A DNA stretch of 16,953 nucleotides, from the NCBI GenBank assembly GCA_037444845.1, contig JBBILQ010000058.1:1-16953 (forward strand), given 5' to 3'. The notes under the pieces are model-generated. The model was not told where the DNA came from. It worked only from the letters and a program-made list of their open reading frames with translations, and made no database searches. The position numbers and the translations under genes were made by a program. The DNA comes from JARYMI01 sp037444845 (GTDB taxonomy: Bacteria; Acidobacteriota; Aminicenantia; Aminicenantales; UBA8522). Shown piece by piece: positions 1 through 8,086 of this stretch (its first letter is position 1; each line of letters begins with the position of its first letter).

Positions 1-333
1 TTTTTTTCGCAACGAGGGATGAAAACACTTGCTGATGCTTGAAGCGGACGCGAATCTTGACGGGTCTTGTTGAGATAACATGTCGACCAGGGCGATAAAG
101 TTTATAACGGGAATATTCTCCTGTCAATCACAAATTCGAGAATTTCGCAGTTGACTTCTTCCGTCCAGGAAATGGCACGGTCTTGGCCGGCGCCAGAAGT
201 ACGAGTTTAACGAGTACCTATTTACTCTAATTTTCTTGAAGATGGCTGACTCGCTGACTCACCAACACAAGCGCCAGCAGCAAAAGCACGTTTTCTTAAA
301 CGGTTAGAGTCGGGATGAGGCGCCAACCTTATC
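1..333. other. Gene-free stretch at the left edge
   Basis: No convincing reading frame, RNA gene or strong hairpin was found in these 333 bases on either strand. They lie downstream of the lysine-dehydrogenase-like gene, which reads leftwards and stops at 334. The only small-scale structure noticed is a tandem octamer, GCTGACTC, twice near 245-260, and a repeated ACGAGT near 200-216. No terminator with a T-run was recognised after the stop codon at 334. Confidence 0.5.
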
Positions 334-1467
334 TCATAGATTTACAATTTTTTCCTGAACAAAAATGCCTTTGCTTTTTAAGCCGTCGATAATAAACTTG
401 AATACCTCTGGTTCAGAGCTCAGGAATTCAGGGGCAACGACACCTTCTCTTTTTATCAAACCTCTGGCCAGCGCTCTAACGACAACCGTGGCCATGTATC
501 CGGTGGTTCTGGCCATGCTGTGAATGCCTGTCTGGCGATCAAACCGGTCAAATAGCTCATAAATTATCTTGATTGGCAGCGTTCCCTTTTCTCCGCTGAT
601 GACTACTCGGAGCACGGTAAGGTCTTCTTCTCCTGGTTCCAAGTTGAGCCTGGAAAAGAGAATCCCGGCCGTAAAGTCCAGAGGTCTTATTTTCTTTCCC
701 GCAATTTCTATCGGTTCAGACTGAAAAAAGCCGGCTTCTTTGAGGACCAGCATTTTTTCCCGATGCCCGGGATAGCGCAGCGTTTTTTCTTTCATATCAG
801 GAAGGTCTAAAGTCTTGAGCAGAGTTCGCAAACCGTCCGTGTTAAAAGCTTCCAGGGTGCCAAGGCTTTCAAACTCCAGAAATTCGGGGTCGGAGAGAGC
901 TGGCTTGGTCACAAGACGGCCATTTTCCTTGAACCGGGCTGGTCGCGTGTATTCTTCTATGACGTCAAGCGGCGAAAAGACCGCCCGGTACTCGAAAGGC
1001 CACTGCCTGCGCACCGGCAAGCCCCCCGCATAGATAAGAAGCGATTCCGTCTGGTCTAACTGGCTGAGCCCATAGGCTGCAAGTAAATTGCTAAGTCCGG
1101 GCGCTACCCCGCAATCAACCACTGCCGATAAATTCTTTTCCCGGGCTAAGTTTTCGAGCTCAAACGGGTCTTCAGGGAAAAAGGCAATGTCCACCACGTT
1201 GCGGCCTGCTTCCAGACAGGCCCTGAGGCTTTGAAAACCAAGGAAGCCGGGCAGGGCGTTTATCACCAAGTCAAAACTTCCGACTGTTTCTCTTATCGTT
1301 TCGGGCTGTCCCAAATCTTTCTGGAGTGTCTTAACTCCACGTCTATTAAGCTCAGACAGGCGACCGGGGTTCAGATCCACGGCAGTTACCTCAAAACCAG
1401 TTTCTGAATCCAGATCTAAAGCCATGGCTTTTCCTACCCGCCCGGCTCCAAGAATGGCTATTTTCAT
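334..1467 (-). CDS. Saccharopine dehydrogenase family, lysine 6-dehydrogenase-like
   Basis: A 377-residue NAD(P)-dependent oxidoreductase. The N-terminus begins with a beta strand and the Rossmann fingerprint GAGRVG (about residues 7-12), followed by an acidic segment with Asp around 30. The middle has the family stretch DCGVAPGLSN, then YAGGLPV and TLEAFNTDGLRTL, which I remember as typical of bacterial lysine 6-dehydrogenases (lysine to 2-aminoadipate 6-semialdehyde plus ammonia), relatives of saccharopine dehydrogenase. The length also fits that group. The start at 1467 was chosen over an upstream in-frame ATG at 1530 because AAGGAG lies 7-8 bases before it and the Rossmann strand then starts at once. 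It is monocistronic, with its own candidate promoter. The family is secure. The exact substrate (lysine, saccharopine, or a related amino acid) is inferred. It could supply the precursor for the operon at 6872-12368. Confidence 0.82.
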   Translation of the reverse strand: MKIAILGAGRVGKAMALDLDSETGFEVTAVDLNPGRLSELNRRGVKTLQKDLGQPETIRETVGSFDLVINALPGFLGFQSLRACLEAGRNVVDIAFFPEDPFELENLAREKNLSAVVDCGVAPGLSNLLAAYGLSQLDQTESLLIYAGGLPVRRQWPFEYRAVFSPLDVIEEYTRPARFKENGRLVTKPALSDPEFLEFESLGTLEAFNTDGLRTLLKTLDLPDMKEKTLRYPGHREKMLVLKEAGFFQSEPIEIAGKKIRPLDFTAGILFSRLNLEPGEEDLTVLRVVISGEKGTLPIKIIYELFDRFDRQTGIHSMARTTGYMATVVVRALARGLIKREGVVAPEFLSSEPEVFKFIIDGLKSKGIFVQEKIVNL

Positions 1468-1973
1468 TTTTGACTCCTTTATTTTTGGGGTTGAGGGCAA
1501 AATAACTTGATTGAGCGGCGGGAAAAGCAAATTTATAAGCCGCTGAAGCGGTTAACGTAGAAAACAAGAAGATGAGAAATACTTAAAATCACCCTGCTTA
1601 CTCGCCAATTACCTTGTACCTTGCCTGCAGTTTCTAATTCGGTCATAATCCTTCCGTCAAAATTTAAGGGCATCAACCTGACCTCATTTCGTCGTCAAGA
1701 ATAATAAACAAGAGCTTCATCGGATGTCAAATTCACTCTAAAAGCAGGAGAATAGGGACAATAGGTGTTATGTGTATCACAGCTCTGTCAAAGTGCCACG
1801 GCTGGAAAACGCTCTGAGGAAAGTTTTCCGGACGGTCACTTGTCCCTTGTCTGGGATACGGGAGGTGACTCGGCCATGAACTCCAGGTAGTCCATCTGCT
1901 CCTGCTCTTTGGCGTTCTCCCCATAACTTTTTTCATAGATAATTTGCCTGAGGAAAGAAGGCTTAAACCGGAC
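1468..1973. other. Intergenic region with leader of the dehydrogenase gene
   Basis: About 500 bases lie between the two leftward genes. The part nearest the dehydrogenase holds its untranslated leader and a small perfect hairpin (CCGCT-GA-AGCGG, 1540-1551). Farther upstream is the candidate promoter at 1701-1730. The part at about 1857-1973 continues the frame of the TPR gene for some 45 codons beyond its stop and reads like degraded coding sequence, but it has no start codon and no recognised similarity. No RNA gene was recognised. Confidence 0.5.
1701..1730 (-). promoter_or_regulatory. Candidate sigma-70 promoter for the dehydrogenase gene
   Basis: On the minus strand a perfect -35 box TTGACA (1730-1725) is followed after 18 bases by TATTAT (1706-1701), one mismatch from the -10 consensus. 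Transcription would start near 1694, leaving a leader of about 225 bases before the start codon at 1467. The assignment is by pattern only. Confidence 0.5.
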
Positions 1974-3530
1974 TTATCTTGAGGCTAAAAGCTTCTGACA
2001 GTGAAGTATCTTGGCTTCCAGCTCTTTTTTTCTTCCTTCCAGAAGTTCGGCCTTCCTGACCCAGCCTCTGGCCAGAGCCTGTTCTATTAATTGATCAATT
2101 TTTCTTGTCTCAAAATCGAATAACTCAGCGGCTCCTTTTATTTCCTCCTTTCCCTCTTTCACCATGTCTAATTTCAGATAGGTCTGTCCTAAGTAATAAT
2201 GTCCGTCAGCAAAAGTTTTATCCACGTTCAGCGATTTAAGGAAATTCTCGCCGGCCTTTTTCCAGTCTTCGTTTTTGAAATAAATCAAGCCGAGAATGTA
2301 ATAAGGCAGGTAATAGTTCGAACTGATGGCCAGGGCCTGCTGGCAGTCTGCTCTGGCTTCAGTCAGCTTATCAAGCATCAGGTAAGACAGGGCACGCAAA
2401 GAACAACCGTAAATCTCATAGCTGCCAAAAAGTTTGACCAGCGAATTCAGGGCTTCAAGGGCTTCGGCCCAGCGAGCCTGTTCTATCAGAACCAGAGCTT
2501 GATAGTAAATCGCTTCTTCCCGGTCAGGACGGAGCGAAGTGATGGCCCGGAAATGAATCAGGGCTTCTTCATAATCGCCTTTTTCTCTACCGATAAGGCC
2601 GGAAAGCAAATGAGCTCTGAGCATTTCATTATCAAGGGACAGTGCCCGTTTTAGGAATTCTTCTGCCGATTCGTATTTTTTGCCAAGGAAAGCCAGCTCG
2701 CCGAGTTCATCCAGAGCCCTGGGATGCTCGGGGTTCTTTTCCAGAGCCAGTTTGAACCATTTCTCCGCCTCAGCTATCTCCCCGCGCGACTTTTGAAAAA
2801 GGCCGAGCAGAAAATAGGATAAAGACCAGTCAGGTTTCAGTTCGAAGACTTTTTTCAGGTTCTCGTCATCAGCGGTAAGCATCTGAACCCCCGCTTTAAG
2901 AATCAGGGCTTCCGCATCCCCGGGATTTTCCTTCAAGACAGTATCCAGACATTCCAGAGCCGGGTTGATGGTTTTTCTCTTGAAAGAGCCCATGGAAAAA
3001 AGGTCCTGAAGGTAGGAGACCACCATTTCAGGCCTGTCTTTCCTGAGAGGGGTCTTGGTTGAACGGAAGATTTCTCCGTATTCAAACTGGGTGACGAAAT
3101 CTCTGGAATTCAAGATGAGGGCTGAAGCTTTCAAGTAGTCACTATGAAAGCCGTGTTCTTCTGCCTTCGAGGCATAGTAGCTGCTTCTTATCCACTGCTC
3201 AAGATTGTCCAGGCCGAGGTCTTTCCTTTCCCTGGCCCACAGGCCATGGGCGATGGCCAGGCGGCCATAAGCCCGGTAAAGACCAGGTTCGATGCTGAGG
3301 GCCCGCTCAAAATATTTAATGGCTTCTCTATAACCGGGAATGGTAAATTTTTCCAGCTCCTGCTGACCTTTCCGGTAGAGTTCTTCGGCTGAGATTCCAA
3401 CGGCTTTCTTTTCGGTTGCTCGTTCAACCCGGGCGGCTGATGTCCGGGTAAGGCAGGAACTTATACACGCAGCTATCAAGAAAGAGCAAAAAAATAAAGC
3501 CAGCTGGTTTCCTGTGATCAGGCGCTTCAT
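1974..3530 (-). CDS. TPR-repeat lipoprotein
   Basis: A 518-residue protein from the Met at 3530. Its N-terminus is a lipoprotein signal peptide: MKR, a hydrophobic run, then two overlapping lipobox candidates, IAAC (Cys22) and ISSC (Cys26), so it is probably anchored in a membrane facing the periplasm. The rest is nearly all tetratricopeptide repeats. One lies near residues 50-90, and at least six or seven consecutive units run from about 225 to 470, with the usual W/LG/Y/A/F/A/P spacing (for example AEKWFKLALEKNPEHPRAL). TPR arrays are scaffolds for protein contacts. No catalytic domain was seen. An in-frame ATG at 3563 would add 11 residues before the signal peptide. GAAGG lies only one base from it, too close for a normal ribosome site, so the start is uncertain and was set by the signal peptide. 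No neighbour indicates its partner. Confidence 0.85.
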   Translation of the reverse strand: MKRLITGNQLALFFCSFLIAACISSCLTRTSAARVERATEKKAVGISAEELYRKGQQELEKFTIPGYREAIKYFERALSIEPGLYRAYGRLAIAHGLWARERKDLGLDNLEQWIRSSYYASKAEEHGFHSDYLKASALILNSRDFVTQFEYGEIFRSTKTPLRKDRPEMVVSYLQDLFSMGSFKRKTINPALECLDTVLKENPGDAEALILKAGVQMLTADDENLKKVFELKPDWSLSYFLLGLFQKSRGEIAEAEKWFKLALEKNPEHPRALDELGELAFLGKKYESAEEFLKRALSLDNEMLRAHLLSGLIGREKGDYEEALIHFRAITSLRPDREEAIYYQALVLIEQARWAEALEALNSLVKLFGSYEIYGCSLRALSYLMLDKLTEARADCQQALAISSNYYLPYYILGLIYFKNEDWKKAGENFLKSLNVDKTFADGHYYLGQTYLKLDMVKEGKEEIKGAAELFDFETRKIDQLIEQALARGWVRKAELLEGRKKELEAKILHCQKLLASR

Positions 3531-4041
3531 GACTGATTCAAACGAAATGAACCTCTGTCCCATACCTTCAATACCGGGAAAAATATATAAACATGGATGT
3601 CATTCGATTGCGCTTTTTATCTTGGCACAAAACTGCGGTTGTGGCAATATCTGTTTTGGGCGCTCTGCCGGCCAAATGAGGAGCCGTGTTCAAGGTTGAA
3701 TCAAGGAACGACAGGCTGGACAGGGCGGCTGTCGAGCGGCGATTTCTCTTCTGAGGCATGGCTTTAACGCGTCTTGTCCAGGCTTCCTTTGCCTCCGCCT
3801 TTAAAGGCGATGAGAAGGAACACAAAGCAGTAGAGCGCGGCCAGCTCGCCTTGGTTCACAATGGGAAAAAATTGAGAGTTGATCAAATGCGGCATTAGGT
3901 CGCAACAAAAAGGGACGAGAGCCGGGAAGAAACCAACGGGAAATTCTGTTGTCAGCAATGTTTGCGGAGTTTGCGAAAAAGATTTGGGGAAGAAATTTAG
4001 CCTCCGTGACGTCTAAAGAAAGCATTGTGGAGAGAAATCGG
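3531..4041. other. Divergent intergenic region
   Basis: About 510 bases separate the leftward TPR gene from the rightward methyltransferase remnant, so both promoters should lie here. An AT-rich block at about 3580-3595 could hold a -10 box for the TPR gene, but no good -35 goes with it. A 46-codon rightward frame (3758-3898) exists but has no recognised similarity and a poorly placed ribosome site. I see no RNA gene or strong repeat. Confidence 0.4.
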
Positions 4042-4545
4042 ATGAACACGTCAAGGAAGCGATGGACGGGGATCGCTTCCATTATTTTCTCTGGAATTTT
4101 TGTCCTTGGGGGAATTTTTAGCGGCCATCTTATCGCTACACAGTCTGGCCGTCGCCAGGATCTGGATGAGAGAGTCAGGAATTTCCTGGAAAGGAACAGG
4201 CATTTGTGGCGAGACGTGAACGTTCCCGAAGCGGACGGAAAGATCCTGCACGATTTGATCATCCAGAACAACCACCGGCGGGTGCTCGAAGGGCCCTTTG
4301 ATTTCGTCTTCATCGACGCGGACAAAGACTGGTACGTGAACTACGCCAGGGCCATCATCCCGAAGCTCGAAGCGGGAGGATGCATCGCTGCCCACAACGT
4401 TCATGCTTCCCAGTTAGGTCGGCGACGATGGAGGACCGGCGGAGACTATTACGAGTTCATGGCCAACCAGGCTGGCTTCGAGACCTTTATCCATCCGGAT
4501 AGCTGGTCTGGCCTGGCAATCAGCTTCAGGAAAAAAGATGAATAA
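4042..4545 (+). pseudogene. Secreted COMT-like methyltransferase lacking its SAM-binding core
   Basis: The 167-residue product starts with a signal or anchor segment (MNTSRKRW then a hydrophobic run to about residue 30). It then has the family's N-terminal helix (VPEADGKILHDLI, residues 61-73) and the C-terminal half of a class I O-methyltransferase of the caffeoyl-CoA type (PFDFVFIDADKDWY, 85-98; GGCIAAHNV, 112-120). In the family these halves are separated by roughly 70-80 residues holding the glycine-rich SAM motif I and the acidic motif after it. Here RRVLE joins directly to GPFDF at residue 83/84 (base about 4290). A SAM-dependent reaction is therefore unlikely. The frame is intact, so a shortened protein may still be made. 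The start at 4042 was chosen for GGAGAG at 4029-4034, seven bases upstream; an in-frame ATG at 3949 would precede the signal segment. The gene overlaps the next one by 8 bases. Confidence 0.65.
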
Positions 4546-6667
4546 AACAATTGAAGCCCTGAAAAAATTCTGTTCCATCATCGTCGGACTCTGCATCTTG
4601 GCCTTGAGCGGGCTGTCTGTTTTCAGTCAGGATCGCCAGAAGATGGTTGAGGCGGTCTACGTGGAGAATCCTCCTTCCGTCGATGGGTTAATCGACGACG
4701 AGTGCTGGAGAAACATCTCGCCTGTATCGGGGTTTTTCCAGTATGATCCCGTCAACGGAGAAAATGCTACTGAAGAGACCTTCGTCTGGATAGCCTATGA
4801 CCATAAAAACGTTTACTTTGCCTTTCTGATGAAGGACTCGCAGCCTGAGAAAATTTGGGCTGAGCTGACCCCCCGCAACGAATATGAGAATAACGACTCA
4901 ATCACCCTCCTCATGGATACGTATAATGATAGGCGGACGAGCATCAGTTTTGCCGTGAACCCGAAGGGAGTCCAGAAAAACTCCGTGGAAACTATATGGA
5001 AATCGGGAGCGACGGTTAGGGAGGATGGCTGGTCGGCCGAAATGGCCATTCCCTTCAAATCCCTCCGTTTTTCACTCCAGACAGAACAGGTATGGGGAGT
5101 AAACTTCGAGCGATATATTCATCGGCTGAATGAAACAGATTACTGGACGAACGTCAATCGGGATACCCCGCTCCTCCGTCAGATGGGGGAGCTGAGGGGG
5201 CTGGTTGGAATCCAGCCAGGCAAGAACTTAGAATTTTTTCCTTATGCCGGGGTCAGGTCTTCGCGGTGGGACGGCGCTTCAGACGACAAGGTCGCCATGG
5301 GTCTGGACGTAAAATACGGCATCCTTCCCAACCTCATCCTTGACCTCACCGCCAGCCCCGATTTCAGCGAGGTCGAATCCGACCCTTTCATTTACCAGCT
5401 TTCTCCTTATGAAACCTATTTGCGGGAGAACCGGCCTTTTTTTAACGAAGGAAGTCGGTATTTTCAGACAGCCACGAGGGGTGGATACGGAAGGGGGTCG
5501 GTGAGCCTGTTTTATTCTCGACGCATCGATAATCCGCAAATGGCCGCCAAGATTTCTGGGAAGACGGGCGGGTACTCTTTTGGCCTCCTTGGAGCAATCA
5601 ACGATGAAGAGCAAGCGGATTCGGCATTTAGCGTCGTCCGGTTGCAGAAAGACATTTTCAGGAATTCCCAGGTGGGCCTCTATTACGCCGGCAGAGACTC
5701 GGCGGGGAAATTTAACCGGAATATCGGCGTGGATTATAGCATCAATTTCCGAGATATTTATTTTCTCCGGGGATTGAGCGCTTTTTCATTCCAGGCAGAA
5801 ATGGAGAAAGAGAATAACTCTTTCCATATCTTAGAATTTGAGCGCGAACCGGATGCCGGATTGCAGCTCAATTTCAATTTTCAACGGGTCGAATCCGACG
5901 TGGATATCCAAACTGGCTATATAAGCAGGAAAGATTTCCAGACGACAGAGCTCAGCGCTGGCTACGCCTGGCGCTTCAACACGGGAAAAGTGAAGCGCGT
6001 TAGCCTCGATTTGGGAACGAATCTCTACCAGGATTCGAGCGGCCGACAGACAGGCAGGTGGACGGGGTTGAGATTCTGGCTGGATTTCTTTTCCAGGATC
6101 GAAATCGACGGTGGGATAGACACGGGGCGAAGCAAGTATCAAATTTATGATGAGAATGAGGGGCTAACCTGGTCGCGAGATTTCATCCCCACCTTAAGCG
6201 GCGATATCGATTTTAGCTGGGAACGGGGCGGTTTTTTGAAGGAAATCAGCCTCGAAGCCGGCTGGGATAGAAGAGGAATCTATACGGCTGACTTTACGGC
6301 TGTTGAGCAGGGTCTTCAGACGAGCCTGGAAGCAAGGCTTAGCCTTCGTCCGCGCAGCAACCTGGAGCTGTCGGTGAGCGGCGATTGGATCCGCCAGGCC
6401 ATCGACCGGACGGGAGAAAAGGTTTTTGATGGCATCGCTTACGCGACTTCCCTTCACATCCAGCTCACCCCCAGCCTCTTCCTCAGCACACGGCTTCTCG
6501 GAGAAACGAGGGAGGACCAGTACAACGTGGATTTTCTCGTGGGTTACTATTTCGGCGCCGGGAATATCGTCCAGTTCAGTTATAAAAAAAGCGCCAGAAC
6601 CGAGGCGCTATCAAGAGAAGGCGGGCACTCTCTGACGCTCAAGGTTTCCTATCTTTTGAGAATTTGA
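4538..6667 (+). CDS. CBM9-like domain plus DUF5916 outer-membrane-type protein
   Basis: A 709-residue protein. A signal peptide (residues 1 to about 31, ending near VFSQ) is followed by a carbohydrate-binding-family-9-like beta-sandwich recognisable from SVDGLIDDECWRN (about 47-59), VWIAYDHKNVYFAF and the WSAEMAIPFKSLRF motif (about 165-178). From about residue 215 it continues into the DUF5916 region: GVRSSRWDG, LDLTASPDFSEVESDP, ENRPFFNEGSRYFQ, then many alternating beta strands ending in LTLKVSYLLRI. This layout fits an outer-membrane beta-barrel with a periplasmic or surface domain, common in Bacteroidota and Acidobacteriota. The molecular function is not established, and sugar or polymer handling is only suggested by the first domain. 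The ATG lies inside the last codons of the upstream methyltransferase remnant (ATGAATAA overlap), so translation is probably coupled. Length and domain order look complete. Confidence 0.85.
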   Translation: MNKTIEALKKFCSIIVGLCILALSGLSVFSQDRQKMVEAVYVENPPSVDGLIDDECWRNISPVSGFFQYDPVNGENATEETFVWIAYDHKNVYFAFLMKDSQPEKIWAELTPRNEYENNDSITLLMDTYNDRRTSISFAVNPKGVQKNSVETIWKSGATVREDGWSAEMAIPFKSLRFSLQTEQVWGVNFERYIHRLNETDYWTNVNRDTPLLRQMGELRGLVGIQPGKNLEFFPYAGVRSSRWDGASDDKVAMGLDVKYGILPNLILDLTASPDFSEVESDPFIYQLSPYETYLRENRPFFNEGSRYFQTATRGGYGRGSVSLFYSRRIDNPQMAAKISGKTGGYSFGLLGAINDEEQADSAFSVVRLQKDIFRNSQVGLYYAGRDSAGKFNRNIGVDYSINFRDIYFLRGLSAFSFQAEMEKENNSFHILEFEREPDAGLQLNFNFQRVESDVDIQTGYISRKDFQTTELSAGYAWRFNTGKVKRVSLDLGTNLYQDSSGRQTGRWTGLRFWLDFFSRIEIDGGIDTGRSKYQIYDENEGLTWSRDFIPTLSGDIDFSWERGGFLKEISLEAGWDRRGIYTADFTAVEQGLQTSLEARLSLRPRSNLELSVSGDWIRQAIDRTGEKVFDGIAYATSLHIQLTPSLFLSTRLLGETREDQYNVDFLVGYYFGAGNIVQFSYKKSARTEALSREGGHSLTLKVSYLLRI

Positions 6668-6734
6668 AAGAATCGGGGAGAATCCCGCTCTTACCCAGAA
6701 TTCGAGCGTTTTCCTTGTTATTTATTTTGGACTT

Positions 6735-6818
6735 GTCGTTCGATGAGCAGCCGCTGCAGACCGTCCTTGAGAAGACGAGCTTCTGGCCGCAGGACGGGCA
6801 CTTGGTCGGGACTCTTAT
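6735..6818 (-). pseudogene. Possible zinc-ribbon gene remnant
   Basis: Just beyond the thiolase stop, the minus strand encodes CPSCG, ten residues, then CSGC (Cys codons between 6800 and 6747), the spacing of a small zinc ribbon such as the N-terminus of DUF2089-type regulators. It has no start codon in its own frame. An ATG at 6844 opens a frame that stops after nine codons and would join the ribbon only after a one-base shift. The remainder after the second cysteine pair is not recognisable. It may be the scar of a lost gene, or a chance pattern. Confidence 0.3.
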
Positions 6819-6871
6819 CGGCCGTTCTCCCTTGTCGTTACCATGATATCGCCGTGCATCGTCTTGTTCTC

Positions 6872-8077
6872 TCAAACCTTTTCTATGGCCATGGATATCC
6901 CCTGGCCTACTCCTATGCACATGGTGCAAAGCGCACGCTGCAATCCTTTTTCCTTCAACTGGTGACAGGCGGTGACCACCAGTCGGGCGCCGCTCATCCC
7001 CAACGGATGGCCCAGCGCTATGGCCCCGCCCTGGGGGTTGACGCGGGGGTCATCGTCGACAAGACCGAACTCCCTTAGGCAGCCCAGCGCCTGAGCAGCG
7101 AAGGCCTCATTCAGCTCGATGAGATCGAAATCGTAGAGCGAAAAATTCAGATTTTTCAGCAATTTATTCGTGGCTGGCACCGGCCCCATCCCCATGATGC
7201 GCGGCGGCACGCCGGCCGTAGCCATTCCGACAATCCGAGCCAGCGGTTTTAGGCCGTATTTCGCCATCGCCGGCTCCGAGGCCATCAACACCGCGGCCGC
7301 GCCGTCGTTCAACCCTGAAGAGTTGCCGGCGGTCACTGTGCCATCTATCCGTGTCAGAGGCTTAAGCGCGGCTAGCTTATCCAAAGTAGTGGAACGAGGG
7401 TGCTCGTCTTTATCGGCCAGCAGCGGTTCTCGCTTGGGCTGGGGAACGGGCACCGGAATTATCTCCCGAGCCAGGGCCCCGTTCTGCTGAGCCGCCAACG
7501 CCTTCTCCTGGCTCCACAAAGCGAAACGGTCCTGGTCCTGACGGGATATGTTCTTTTCCGTGGCGATGTTCTCTGCCGTCTCCGTCATCGACTCGGTGCC
7601 GAATCTTTTCTGCAGCCGCTGGTTGATGAATCGCCAGCCCAAGGTGGTATCGTATATCTCTGCCTTTCTGGAGAATGCCTCTTCTGCCTTGGCCATGACG
7701 AACGGAGCCCGAGACATGCTCTCGACACCGCCGGCAAAGATGATGCCGGCCTGGCCGGCCATAATTTGCCTGGCAGCGGCTCCGATGGCTTCCAAGCCTG
7801 AGCCGCAGAGGCGGTTGACAGTTACCCCGGGGACAGTTTCCGGCAGTCCGGCCAACAGCAGGGCCATGCGGGCTACGTTCCTGTTGTCCTCGCCGGCCTG
7901 GTTGGCGCAGCCAAGGATGACATCGTCAACTTCCGATAGATCTATCTTCGGGTTCCTATCGGCGATGGCACGCAGAAGAATGGCCGCCAGGTCGTCAGGA
8001 CGGACTGTGGAGAGAATGCCGCCGTAACGCCCGATGGGCGTTCTGACGGCGTCGCAGATGAAGGCTCGGTTTGACAT
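6872..8077 (-). CDS. pcaF: 3-oxoadipyl-CoA thiolase-like beta-ketothiolase
   Basis: A complete 401-residue thiolase. The N-terminus (FICDAVRTPIGRYGG, residues 6-20) and tail (ALCTMCIGVGQG, about 382-393) are those of the PcaF/PaaJ branch, which cleaves 3-oxoadipyl-CoA with CoA to succinyl-CoA and acetyl-CoA. Catalytic residues are all visible: the nucleophile Cys91 in NRLCGSG, the NEAF loop (about 323-326), His357 in GGAIALGHPLG and Cys387 in CIGVGQG. It is the last gene of the operon, starting 9 bases after the aminotransferase stop. No aromatic-ring pathway gene is present in the window, so its 3-oxoadipyl-CoA would come from the CoA-transferase two genes upstream. A broader acetyl-CoA acyltransferase role cannot be excluded, since thiolases often accept several beta-ketoacyl-CoAs. 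I am confident in the family and moderately confident in the substrate. Confidence 0.88.
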   Translation of the reverse strand: MSNRAFICDAVRTPIGRYGGILSTVRPDDLAAILLRAIADRNPKIDLSEVDDVILGCANQAGEDNRNVARMALLLAGLPETVPGVTVNRLCGSGLEAIGAAARQIMAGQAGIIFAGGVESMSRAPFVMAKAEEAFSRKAEIYDTTLGWRFINQRLQKRFGTESMTETAENIATEKNISRQDQDRFALWSQEKALAAQQNGALAREIIPVPVPQPKREPLLADKDEHPRSTTLDKLAALKPLTRIDGTVTAGNSSGLNDGAAAVLMASEPAMAKYGLKPLARIVGMATAGVPPRIMGMGPVPATNKLLKNLNFSLYDFDLIELNEAFAAQALGCLREFGLVDDDPRVNPQGGAIALGHPLGMSGARLVVTACHQLKEKGLQRALCTMCIGVGQGISMAIEKV

Positions 8078-8086
8078 CTCTTTGGA

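Noticed and set aside
1533..1646. A 37-codon leader frame upstream of the dehydrogenase (ATG at 1646, GGAAGG just before it)
   Set aside because: The ribosome site is only three bases from the ATG, there is no run of lysine codons that would support attenuation, and no family is recognised. Conservation would be needed to believe it.
1733..1936. A 67-codon minus-strand frame, and a second frame continuing about 45 codons past the TPR stop
   Set aside because: The first has a composition unlike a protein (many Arg, Ser, Pro, Trp). The second reads more naturally (KEQEQMDYLEFMAESPP) but has no start codon and no recognised similarity, so it is mentioned only as possible decayed coding sequence.
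3758..3898. A 46-codon plus-strand frame (MALTRLVQASF...)
   Set aside because: GAGG lies only one base from the ATG, no domain is recognised, and frames of this length are common by chance in 500 bases.
6672..6690. CGGGGAGAATCCCG as a bidirectional terminator between the convergent genes
   Set aside because: The stem is only four to five pairs with a mismatch and has no T-run on either strand.
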